This document shows, in pieces, positions 1 to 10,736 of a stretch of 64,000 nt of DNA. The notes beneath the pieces are model-generated. The model was not told the origin of the DNA and searched no databases. It saw nothing but the letters and a program-made list of their open reading frames with translations. Both the position numbers and the translations under genes were made by a program. Source of the stretch: Stromatinia cepivora (lineage: Eukaryota > Ascomycota > Leotiomycetes > Helotiales > Sclerotiniaceae); the NCBI GenBank assembly GCA_014898415.1, contig RCTD01000011.1, forward strand, positions 930,001-994,000, read 5' to 3'. Every line of letters starts with the position of its first letter. Position 1 is the stretch's first letter.

Positions 1-965
1 ATCTATCCTTCCCAAACACTTCGTATATCAGCTTTATTTTACCCTGCAATTAAGTCATAATTGCCTGAGATTAGTGAGGGTGGTTACACTTACTAGGCTC
101 TGATGGAGATGCAGACCTCGCATCGCCGCCACCAATATTACCCCGCAACGACCTCCACCAATCTCGATGATAGCTATCGCTACTTACTTCACCACCAACT
201 TACCTGTTAGACGCCTTGCTGCGATTGAAGTGGTAGACAGCAAGGTTGTGGGTTTTTCTATTCTGCTATTTGCCAATCAGTATTCAGTAATAATCCGTTT
301 AAAAGAATGCTTAAATATAGTTATAAAGAGCTCGATTCTCCTTCAAAAGTAAGGACTTTCAAACACAAAGATAACAATCCATTAGTTTTCAAACCCACAC
401 ATAACTACTACGTCAAAACAAGAAAAGCGCAGTGTCCTATGTTATCCTCAGGTAATTATTACAAGTATCGTCGATCGCTTCTCACTTGTATATAGGATGG
501 TGGCCCTTGATTTCATGAACGGCACTACCACCGGGCTAGTTAACGCTTGTCTCTTTAAGATGGACAAAGGCTCAGGGCGTCGAGCGAAACAAAGCGATTG
601 CGGCAGCAAACATTGCATCAACTCTGGCTCCTATGTCAAGCCTCAGCCTAAGCCTAAGCCTAAACCAATGTAGTAATGAAATGGTATGCGCTTCTATATT
701 AAACAAAAGGGATACTTGTACTAAATGGTAAATCAGGTTCCAGTAGTTCTATGTGGGTGATAGTGGGCTTGTTACAGAGTGTTCTCTTCAGGCATATCGA
801 AGGGCCGTAGAAATCTGGGGTTCTGTGACAGTAATTTTATCAAACACACATTGGCAGGCATGAGTTGATGGAATCTGAGGTTCTGTGACAGAGATCTTAT
901 ATTAGCACGCATGATATTGAAGGAATCCCAATAAAACCAGGTGTCCCATCCTTAACACTCTTTCA
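1..965. other. Intergenic, no gene recognised
   Basis: Only short ORFs without coding character are seen. A short CCTAAG-like run lies at about 643-665. An imperfect tandem duplication with a 60-base period lies at about 811-925; both copies contain GGTTCTGTGACAG or a close variant. Confidence 0.6.
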
Positions 966-1790
966 TCATTCCCCGAACTTGAAGTTTTTTGTGAGAGCTC
1001 CGCTTAGCCATACTCGCATTTCGTCCAAAGCGTCTAGATCATTACTTGGTAAACTGTCCTGAACACTCTCATCATACCACTCGTATGTCCGCCCGACTCC
1101 TTCCAAATTCTGCCCTATTGATTTGCAGGAATCATAGTCGATGATAATCGAAGTGCCGGTATCATCGAGCATAATATTTGCAGGATTAATATCGTTATGG
1201 ACGAGACCTAGAGAATGCAGATGTCGAATACCCTTCTCAATGCCATTCAACCACGCGTCCCGGTCCTTCAATAGGTGATCATTGTAGATAACATGGCGTT
1301 TCATGTGGTGCCCTGGATTCACAATATCCATGAGACTGTTATGATATTTGGTCCAGCAGGTCCCAATGATCCGTCCTTCATGAACAAGACACCCGAGGTA
1401 TTTGGCGATATTTGGATGCGGGTTCAGTCGGAGGATTTCACCCACTTTAACCTCTTCAAGAACCCGCTCGCTGATTTTTGCAGGATTGCCGTTAAGGTGA
1501 AGGTAACGATAGGATAGCAGACTTGGACGCTTAACGTAGAAGGTAGCAGACGGTGAAGCGGGAGCTTGCGTGAAATGTGGTGAACAGATAGGGCAATAGA
1601 TTTCTCTGGGTATTAGTACCGAGCTGGCAAGCTCTTCGAGTTTGATAGATTGTGGCTCGTGAAAATGCTGTCGATTGTTCGAGATCCCATGATAAATATC
1701 ATTCTCAATACGATAGACAATGGTAACGTAGGCATACTGCCAGACTCCTTCAACCTCTTCAAAGGTCTCTGACTTTTCAAGGACCTCCAT
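966..1790 (-). CDS. Small protein-kinase-like domain protein
   Basis: Single-exon ORF of 274 aa starting at the ATG at 1790. The catalytic-loop motif LVHNDINPANIMLD is clear (HND in place of HRD, with the Asn and Asp of the family). It is followed by IIIDYDSC, which sits where DFG would be. Upstream, FYVKR could hold the ATP-binding Lys, and the stretch EVKVGEILRL..HPNIAKYLG matches the alpha-C helix with its Glu and the HPNI turn. A glycine-rich loop is not obvious, and the C-lobe after the DYD motif is short (about 50 aa), so this is a minimal or atypical kinase. Fungi of this group carry many such small kinase-like proteins, often of unknown substrate. The DYD replacement and short C-lobe leave open that it is a pseudokinase. 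No partner gene is nearby. Confidence 0.72.
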   Translation of the reverse strand: MEVLEKSETFEEVEGVWQYAYVTIVYRIENDIYHGISNNRQHFHEPQSIKLEELASSVLIPREIYCPICSPHFTQAPASPSATFYVKRPSLLSYRYLHLNGNPAKISERVLEEVKVGEILRLNPHPNIAKYLGCLVHEGRIIGTCWTKYHNSLMDIVNPGHHMKRHVIYNDHLLKDRDAWLNGIEKGIRHLHSLGLVHNDINPANIMLDDTGTSIIIDYDSCKSIGQNLEGVGRTYEWYDESVQDSLPSNDLDALDEMRVWLSGALTKNFKFGE

Positions 1791-1969
1791 TGATTGCGAC
1801 CGATTAAAATGGAAAGAGTTCTAACTATCGTGGGGATCGATTAAATTACTCATACGAAGTGTTTCACAGAGGATGTAAGATTCACGTGCATGCTCCATTA
1901 AGTCTAATACCCTTCTTTCGGGTCACGTTTCACACCAAAATCGGTTATTTTAACCTATCAATAACTCTA

Positions 1970-2460
1970 TCCATATTCAATATTATTTTATAAAATTTGA
2001 AGAACAAATTCTTTATATAGATATAAGTAAGTTTGAAATTTTTAGATTTTTATTGATTGTTTATAGAAAGTTATTAAAGATTGAGTTTTATAAATTTTTG
2101 GATTAAAAATCTTAAATAACTTTTAAATAAAAATTATTACAAACAAAATATAAATTATTATAATATATTTAAATATTTTGTAATCTTAAACTTTTTCATT
2201 TATTTAAATTCTTAATAAAGATATTGTTTTTCAAATTTGGCGATCTCTATTAGAATTAAAATATACGAGTATTTAAAGTCGATGAAAAGATATATAATTA
2301 ATTATTTTATATATTTTATATTTATCTTTTATAAATAAATGATAATTAATGAATAATATTTTTAGATGTATCTTCATTTAATTACTTGATATTATACTAG
2401 CGAAATTTCGAAGAGGGAAAAACGATGTAATATTACTTAGTATATATTTTAGTAAAGCAA
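1970..2460. repeat. AT-rich, RIP-like tract
   Basis: Strongly AT-rich block without coding potential, rich in TA and AA/TT steps, between ordinary-composition flanks. This composition is typical of old repeats degraded by RIP; the original element cannot be recognised by eye. Confidence 0.5.
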
Positions 2461-4038
2461 AAGGTTCAGAGAGCATCGAGGTCTTGATGATAATTGTTAT
2501 GATCTACAGAATACCAGATTTAAAGAATGGATTTCGCTGAATGGATGGTTTCGCATCCTAAGATATTATATAGATATTACGTCGCTACAAAAGTGGTTTG
2601 TCGAAGTGATGCTAGAAGGTTAATACTAAAGAATATACTCGAGTATCTTGAATACGAAACTCTACAATAAGAAAGCCCTTCCTATCTACCTATCTAAACC
2701 TTATACTCTAACAATCGTATCCCATGGTTCTCTACTAGGTAGATAGAGATTCTACTGTAGCGTTGGCTACTAAACCTGAGGCCTTAATTAGTTGGACGAT
2801 GGTAGGTAGAGTCACGTTTCTATGAACAATAGATTAGATTTCCCATCACCTCGGTACTTTTTCCTTGTTATTCTATTTGGATAAGTCTTACTTATATCAA
2901 TAGTAAGAAAAGAAATAGAATACCACAACAACAAATAGACTATCGAAGTTAGGAAGGAAGTCATCCTCATAATCTTTCGCGTGAATGTATTCGTGATATT
3001 GACATTATCATTATCAGATACGCGATTGTGATGGATGATGGTTGACTAGGGAACTCGGAAGCTACCGAACTCCCCAGCCGGGGAGTGCCAGATACAAGTT
3101 TGATCATGATAACAAACGGGTTAGTGCTGGTTCGCACCTCTTACCTCTAGGATATCTATCCGGTTGGTACCGTGTGTATGGTATCTTGACGAGGGAACTC
3201 TCAAAGGTGGATAGACAGATAGATAGATGTATATTCAATATTCGGATTATTTTCCAGAATGGATATGATTGATCCTTTTATAATGATCATTCCTAGGTTT
3301 TAGTATCAGATATCATGATGGATTTTACATCATAGTGCTCAGTTTCAAGACATCTCAGATTGGATGAAAGCGGGAGAACAACTAGTCTGAACCTTTATGA
3401 TGGATCATGATATTCCTACCATTATGATCAGATCATAATTGAAAACAACGAAAGGAACCTACAACTTATTTGTGCTGAATAGTTTTCATCTCCCCTTCCA
3501 ATGTGATACAAATCGAAGTCGTAATAATAAAATATTGATATTGATTGATTTGGTCTCGGGAAGGAATAGGCAGGCATGTCTCAATATCTCAAATTGGATA
3601 CCACGAGGCTTTTTGCCCGATTTTTCGATTTTTTTCAATATCATAATCTGGTGTTTCTTTCTATATTATCATCATATTTTGATCTGTCATACGTCTTGAA
3701 TGACGGGGAAAGAGCCGTGAACTTGGTATGCTTGGAATATTAATTGAGAGTACTTTGTACAGTACCAAACAGCTAACGAATTAGGAGTGAAAAGAAAAGC
3801 TAGAAGTCAATTCTCTCCCACTTCCCACTGTTGGTAAATTGATAACTGTTGGTAAGTTGGTAACTGTTAGATATAAGAACATGATTAAAAAGTTCGGAGG
3901 ATTTTTGATATGAATTCTCACCGGCAACGTCTAATGCTAATAAGGAAGGTAGATATATATACATACCAAAAATTCCTTATCGCATTGCATATGAAGCCGT
4001 CTTCGTCTAGCCCGTCAAGATCTAGGTAACCATATGTA
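2461..4038. other. Intergenic, no gene recognised
   Basis: No convincing ORF. A GC-rich hairpin (ACTCCCC / GGGGAGT, 4-base loop) lies near 3069-3086. A cluster of ATGATCAT-like palindromes lies at about 3275-3440, including ATTATGATC-A-GATCATAAT near 3420-3438. An imperfect direct repeat of CTGTTGGTAA lies near 3829-3870. The stretch may be old repeat debris. Confidence 0.45.
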
Positions 4039-4465
4039 CGGAGGTTGATGGGGTAAGTATTGTAAGACACACCAAAAAATGACCATGCTTAGTTCCACAG
4101 ACAAGGATTCTGACCAATAATATCATTACACTGATTGAAAATTTATATAATGAAATCTAAATGATTAAAGTATTGTAAATTCTCAATTATTTATTTAAAA
4201 TTATTCAAAATCATTTAAAATCATTAATTTTTTATTCAAAAATTTATTCTAAAATTATTAAAAGAGATTATATAAACTTTAAAAACTTCAAAATCATCAA
4301 ATTGTTGAGATTTTATTGAAATCCTCAAAATATAATCAAAATTCGAAATTTGAAGGGAGAACAGCTCAATATCTATTCAAGTTGTTTAAAGCAGCATCAA
4401 AAGACAGGAAAAACAGCGATATGTAGGTAAAAAATGTCTTACAATACTTACCCCATCAACCTCCG
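4039..4465. mobile_element. MITE with 31-bp perfect terminal inverted repeats and TA target site
   Basis: Bases 4039-4069 and 4435-4465 are exact reverse complements over 31 bp, beginning CGGAGGTTGATGGGGTAAGT. Each end is bordered by TA (4037-4038 and 4466-4467), the target duplication expected of Tc1/mariner-type transposition. The 427-bp element has an AT-rich core of about 365 bp with no ORF, so it is non-autonomous. Perfect ends imply recent insertion or selection, although the interior looks RIP-like. No second copy was noticed in this window. Confidence 0.85.
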
Positions 4466-5287
4466 TAGGTATGCAAATAAGACTTGGAATTACCTTGAGA
4501 TCTTACCGTCATAACCATTTCTATTCTCCTCGTTACATCTACGGGATATTCTCCGTCCGTAGGAGTTCGCCAATTGAGTTCTTGGCGTGATGCTTGTATC
4601 TTGTTGTTGTACCAACAAACAATACAAACAGAAACAGGCAGAGATGATTCTTATTTTTATATTGTCATTGTGATTATCATTGTGATTGTCATTCACAGTA
4701 TCTATCGATAAAATGAATACCCACCAAACCGAGAAAAGAAGTGGGCATCAAGTTCTTGTTCCTGTTCCTGTTCCTGGATCCAAGCTCATATTAACATATC
4801 ATTCCCCCTTCCAGAATAGTACTAAAAATTCGAGAAACTCAAATATTGAATTCCCATTTCATCTTGTAATTTTTGTAAACAAATAACAACAATTAATATT
4901 CTCGTCTCCCTTACCTCATATCCTCATATCCTCAGTTCCTATCCCAATTCGTCTGATCTATAATCCCATATCACTCACCACCACCCAACCTCTCATCCCG
5001 TCCTCATCATTGGTAAAATTCTGTAATCGATAATCGATGGCGATAACATCCATCCGCTGTAAACAATTGATAACTCGGTACGGGCTAAACTTCGGTGAGC
5101 TCCGCTCTCTCTGCGGGCCCTCTCTACAACGTATATCAGCACCACAAAAGATAAGGTGGGCAAATACCCATGTCATCATCCACAGAACCTGGGATATATT
5201 TTTTATATGAGGGATCCTAGTCACGATATCGGAGTTGGATTGATTTTTGGAAAGAGGATTGAGATATTGAGGGGTTATGTTGAATAG
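4466..5287. other. Intergenic, no gene recognised
   Basis: Only short, low-quality ORFs are seen. It contains a short GTTCCT-type repeat near 4755-4778. Confidence 0.5.
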
Positions 5288-5493
<206 letters not shown>

Positions 5494-6107
5494 CATTTGC
5501 TATCTTTGGTTATAGTATAAGTTTGTTATGTGATGGTTTGGTATTACTCTATATCTAATTTTCATATCCACATCAGTATCTATATCTACCTTGACAAGCT
5601 AGGTTATCCTAGTTCCCCTCTAGTATCTGCAAGGAAGATCGATCAGCTCCCCCCATAAAATCGGTCAACATTTCCCCAACGGAATGAGAAGATTATTGGA
5701 TAAAGCCGCAAAACCAGGAACAGATGGATGAATATCCGAAGCGTGTGATTAACATGTTTTTGAGGAGTTTTGTGGAGAACTAGATCATGTACATTGATTT
5801 GATTGCATTACTTTTACCTTATTAAAAGAATTCACTGCAGGTACCCACGGAATATATTAAGCTTCGAGAACCTCGAGTCCAGATGATTTCTTTTCTTCTT
5901 CTTTTTTTTCCTTACCTCTTCTATAACTTCTCTGTTGTACCTTCTTCCTCCTCTTGAGTGATAGTTGGATCATTGAGTATTCTTATCCAAAGATCTTCTC
6001 CTCGTGCTCTTTCCTCGTCCTTTCCTCATATACTCTACTCCCGTGAAACCCCTTCACAAATCCTCCAATAATACCTTTCTCCTCTCATTTCATCATACCT
6101 CGATAAA
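5494..6107. promoter_or_regulatory. Upstream region of the nucleoside permease gene
   Basis: No ORF. The last 230 bases before the ATG at 6108 are pyrimidine-rich (long CT/TT runs at 5889-5950), typical of fungal promoters and 5' leaders. No specific operator is recognised. Confidence 0.4.
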
Positions 6108-7584
6108 ATGCGTACTTCAGCTCTCCTCAGCCTCTTGGCTGGTGTTGGATATGTGGCTGCTGCTGCAACAACTAAATCACATGGAATTCCAAAAACTAAT
6201 TTAGAGAAGAAGGATATCCATGTTAGTATTCAGGCTGATGGTTTGGATGTTAAGTTGGATGTTACCAATACAACGGCTAGTGTGGTGAAACCTAAGGTTT
6301 TTATTATTTCCATGGTATGTGAATTTTTTCCATCGTCTTATCTAATCTCGTTCCATAATTTTCGCTTTACTTTTATCTGAAAAGTTGCGATATCTACGTT
6401 TAATGTATGAATATCATCTGACCAATTTTTAGTTCACGCCTGAAGCAGATATTTGGTATGAAAACTCCTTTACCAAGGGTTCAATCGGAAACCTCTTCGC
6501 CAAGAACATCACCGTCCCCGGTTTCTCTCCTCTCTTCCCACAAGCCCATTGTCTCGAGGATGGTACCGTTTGTCAACTCACCACTGGAGAATCCGAAATC
6601 AATGCAGCCTCAACCATCACTGCTCTGACTCTCTCCCCAGCCTTCGATCTCACCTCGACTTATTTCCTCGTTGGTGGAATTGCTGGTATCAACCCAAAAC
6701 ACGGTACCCTCGGTGATGTTGCATTCTCGAAATATACCATCCAAGTTGCCCTTCAATATGAATTCGACGCTAGAGAAAAACCCGATAACTTCACGACTGG
6801 ATATTTCCCTCAAGGTTCATATGCTCCCAATCAATATCCCGGTTCCATTTACGGAACCGAAGTATTCGAAGTCAACGAACCACTTCGAGATTTGGCCGTC
6901 GGATTCGCAAAAAAGGCAACTTTGAACGACTCAGAGACTTCAATTGCTTACCGTACTTTATACGATTCAAACAGTACCACCGAGATCAATAAATATCAAG
7001 CTGCAACCCATGCTCCTACAATCATCACGTGCGATTCCGCCACCTCAGATGTATACTACTCTGGTACACTCCTCGGTGAAGCATTCGAAAACACAACCAC
7101 TCTCCTCACCAACGGATCTGGCGTCTACTGCATGACAGCCCAAGAAGATAACGCCACCCTCTCCGCCCTCATGCGCGCCGCCCTCTTCAAGCTCGTCGAT
7201 TTCTCCCGCATAATCATCATGCGCACAGCTTCTGATTTTGATCGTCCATACCCTGGTGCCTCTGTCGAATACAATCTCTTGTATTCCAACCAAGGTGGTT
7301 TCGAACCTGCTATCCAAAATATCTATCTTGCCGGTACAGAAGTTATCAAAGGACTTCTTGAGGGATGGAACTCCACTTTTGAGCGTGGTGTTAATGCTAC
7401 TAATTATATTGGAGATATCTTTGGTAGTTTGGGTGGTGAACCGGATTTTGGACCTGGAAGTGAGTTTGGTGGTGAGCAGGTTGATCCGGATAATTCGATT
7501 ATTTACGTCAAGAGGGATGGAGAGAAGAAGATTAGAAGTAGAAGGGAGATGAAGGGAAAGAAGGGATTGATGAGACGTCATTAA
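6108..7584 (+). CDS. Purine nucleoside permease (NUP) family protein
   Basis: Two exons, 6108-6314 and 6433-7584, joined by a 118-base phase-0 intron (GTATGT..TTTAG), giving 452 aa. The N-terminus MRTSALLSLLAGVGYVAAAA is a good signal peptide, so the protein is probably secreted or surface-associated. The body carries features of the fungal NUP family: FTPEADIWYENS, LVGGIAGINPKHGTLGDVAFS, VALQYEFDARE, ALFKLVDFSRIIIMRTASDFDRPYPG. Homologues such as the Candida NUP are linked to purine nucleoside uptake; the fold resembles nucleoside phosphorylases. Many Asn-x-Ser/Thr sites (for example NNT-, NTT- and NST-like) suggest glycosylation. The last about 25 residues are very basic (RSRREMKGKKGLMRR), an extension not expected in the core family. 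The start is the only ATG preceding the signal peptide in frame. Confidence 0.9.
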
Positions 7585-9339
7585 TGTGGGTGATGTGAGT
7601 GGTGGGGGTTTCATCGATGGTTTTATTGCCGGGATGGAGTGAAAGAGATTATTCTTATCCCTAGGGGATGTAATGCGTGGTGGGATCCGATGACCTTTTG
7701 TGCTTGCGACGTGCGATACAGCATATTTTCTTCCTCTTTCTTCGCGTGTATATCTTTATCCAAAAGTCATTGGGTGGTGGTATTTGCTTCCTCGGGCGGA
7801 TATGTTGGGTTTCTGGGTGGATGGATGTTGGTTGGTGGGTGGTCGATCAATCGTTTTTCTTTTGCGAATATATTGCGAAGATGTTAGAGGGATAGTAAGT
7901 CCAACGACCTTCGATAAACTATACATTATAGTCGAATCCGCAAGATAGTTTCGAGGCGAAGAGTCCTATTGGTTCCGATGGATTTGGAATGTTTTTGCGA
8001 TGGCAGAGAGATGTGGGGAAAGAAAAATGTAGATAATGGGGTGGCGGGGTGGTGGGGACCAGCATGGAAGCGCTGGGCTGGGAGTATATAAACGCAGATG
8101 AGATATGATATATGGGAGGATGATATTGGTATTACTATTTGGGACTTGCGGCTATGAGTTTGAGGCTTGATGTTTGAGGTTTGAGGTTTGAAGGGATGGT
8201 TGGAGAGCAGCATATAGGGATAGAGATGAATATATGAATATATGATTTGCATGGCAGTCCTTTGCTTTTTGCCGTTAGCTGCCCGGTGATTTCAGTTTAC
8301 TGTATTGATTAGGACTAGGGGAATTGTTTCATCTGAGATTATTTCAGTGAGATGATTGAGATGTATGGCGTATGGCGTATAGTGTCCCAGTGATAAAACC
8401 CCGCATCTCATCTTAACTCGCTCGTTTTTATACGCCGTTAAAGGAAATAAATCTTGATATAACCTCTGATATGCGAAGATCGAATAGGCAATGAGAATGG
8501 GAAGTCGCGAAATTCTACCCTTCCTGGCTGCACACCGGCGGGCCATGGATGGTGTGTCTTTTCAAGTATTTATGAAGGAGTTCCTATCTCATTATTTACA
8601 CAATAGCCAAACCCGGGAGAAAACACGGCAATTCTCCGATTACTCAGAAAAGCAGCATAACGATTATACTGATAGGAAGTACAAGGGCATCCTTCGCTTT
8701 TGACTAGGAAATTCACAGCTGGTGAGTAAAAGATAGATGCGGATTTGTCTTGTCGCGTTTTGGGTCACAAATATACCTAGTTAAATAAATAGGTATGTAA
8801 TTAATCTTTTCTTTTCTTTTCTTTTCTCTGCTGGACACCCCACACCCCCACACCTGAAATGCGTCTGTTTCGGTTCGAGATGAATATTACCCCATTTCAT
8901 GATTCCCCGCATGGGTCGGCTTGTTGTTTTGTTCTCCTCGAAGATACAGATCCGATACTCTCGTGCTGTGTCCCAATCGTATGAATTGCCTGCTTGAGAT
9001 CTTTCTTGCGAAGTTCATCGCGAAATCTGAATGGAGCATGGAGCACGGTGCTTGAGCGCGAGACTTGTTTGGTCGAGGGGGAGAGAGGGTTTAAATATTA
9101 ACCAGAATATTTCTTGGCTAAGAGAGAATCTATGTCTACCTGATTTTAGCGAATTGGGCTCTGGGATGGTAAAATTTGAGGGCTTATTGTGGGATTCTAC
9201 TCTTGGTGAGGTGGTGGATGAGATGGGGGAAAAGACTGATCTTCCAGTGTAGATACAGTGGGATTGGGGGTTGTTGTGGAGGTCTCGTCGTTATGAAGTC
9301 CTCGTCGTTATGGACCCGCTTGAATGTTAAATCAATCAT
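7585..9339. other. Intergenic, no gene recognised
   Basis: Several short overlapping ORFs, none with recognisable motifs. A CTTTT repeat lies at about 8807-8827 and a GTTTGAG-type repeat near 8155-8190. The 3' end of this stretch abuts the PKS relic. Confidence 0.5.
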
Positions 9340-10246
9340 CTAAAACTCTAAAGCGTCTTGGATCACTAGGCTGAGAATTTCCGCCTGCATATTCGGAATC
9401 ATGGATGAAGGAACTTTGTCTGTCGTCATAGAGATCAACTTGCCTACTGCAGCGCCACTGAATCTGTAGCACCGGAATGTTGACTTCGAAAGTCTTAATG
9501 AACTAATTGCGGATTTTGGTGGTTGGAAGTGAATCAATTTCCATCTCGTCTAGGCGTGAACTGCCTAGGCCCGCATTAATCAGTTTGTCTGCATTCAGTT
9601 GGAAAAGGGAGCAGTAATTTCGAGTTGAATGCGTCCCTAGTAATGATACCGACTTCGTCTTGTGTTTGAGCTTGGGCTAGTTGCTTCTTCATAGAAACTT
9701 TACTTTGAGTTGAGGTAGTAATTTGACCTACTGGCTCACCGTTCAAGATGCAATAGCTCATTATTGGATTAAGTGTCCAACTAGGTTGTTCTTTATCTTG
9801 GGGAGTAACCATTCTAGCTACAGCTGTAATATCGATTTCGTGTCCAGAGTCGGGACGTCCTGATATAGAGCTGTGTCAGAGTCCTGCAAAGCTTCGATGG
9901 TCTGACCACCTGTCTCGAGTGCTACATATATCGTCTCAGAAGGAGATGCATTTGAGAATCCATTATGATAGCCTCGGCCGGATTAATACCAAAAGAACTA
10001 TGCATCAAAACGATGCTGCGAATTTTCTTCCGTGGGGATATAAGATTCCTTCACATTGCTATGATCATGGTACTGTCCATTATTGTAATAGAAGCATTTG
10101 GCACTGAAGCGGTCATCCGGATAGACTTCAAGAGGTCGCATGGATTCTTCAGGGTATCCCACAGCTTAGATAGAAGGTGACTGAGCATGCCCAAGAAAAC
10201 GAAATCCGCTTCCAATAACGGTGATTTATTCTAATTTGCTTTCCAT
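9340..10246 (-). pseudogene. Highly reducing polyketide synthase relic: KS start fused to KR end and ACP
   Basis: On the minus strand from the ATG at 10246, pieces of a PKS can be read across changing frames. First the start of the ketosynthase: ITVIGSGFRF, then SKLWDTLKNPCDLLKS, PDDRFSAKCFYYNNGQ, HSNVKESYIPTEE, GINPAEAIIMDSQMHLLL, ETGGQTIEALQDSDTA. Near 9855-9862 the text jumps to the end of a ketoreductase region (EIDITAVARMVTPQDKEQPS, WTLNPIMSYC). It then reaches an acyl carrier protein with the pantetheine site EIDSLPTTKIRN, followed by an in-frame TAG and FIKTFEVNIPVLQI. A last piece GAAVGKLISMTTDKVPSS runs to a stop at 9340-9342. At least four frame breaks and several nonsense codons are present. 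A normal HR-PKS gene is about 7 kb; the KS active site, AT, DH and most of the rest are missing. It was the likely backbone gene of the neighbouring cluster. Confidence 0.82.
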
Positions 10247-10736
10247 GATGAGGTTCAAATACTCCTTGGGTCCCAATTCTTGAAGTTTGCGGTGGTCCCG
10301 TCTATCTTCCTAAGGCCTTGACAAATCGGTCAGAACGCCCCATGCCGAATTTCACGCATATATCTTCGATAACATCTTCAAAACCCAAAAGTTGGTGGTG
10401 GCGATCGCAGTTCGGAAAACTTGAAGATGTCCGTCGTCTCCAGATTTGGCAAATAGAACCGAAGTACCGAATATGGGTACAAGCCCTGGAGAAACTGCGT
10501 CTTAGCCAGACATTTAGGAATCTTCCATTTGCAAAAATGTATGAACTACGAAGAAATTGCATTGGTAAACTTCTTCCACACAATAAAGTGGGGTAATCTA
10601 AAAGCCGCAGTAGATCTACACGACACGTTTTAAGAAGGCGATACGTATCTTGTATTCGCAATTTCATCTGTATCAACGCTTAATCTATTCGTAGAGCTGG
10701 CTATTTGGATCTAGTTCTAAAGTGCTATGCTGTTTT
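10247..10736 (-). other. Unidentified region between PKS relic and regulator, possible coding debris
   Basis: The minus strand at about 10302-10676 has an open frame of 124 codons starting at ATG 10676, and a second frame that is mostly open and looks protein-like (for example QFLQGLYPYSVLRFYLPNLE) but has internal stops. No family is recognised. It may be debris of another cluster gene or simply non-coding. Confidence 0.3.

Noticed and set aside
7045..7614. 189-codon minus-strand ORF
   Set aside because: It is antisense to the nucleoside permease exon, which has clear family motifs.
10302..10676. 124-codon minus-strand ORF as a real gene
   Set aside because: Another frame over the same bases looks more protein-like but contains stops; neither matches a family, so only a region note was kept.
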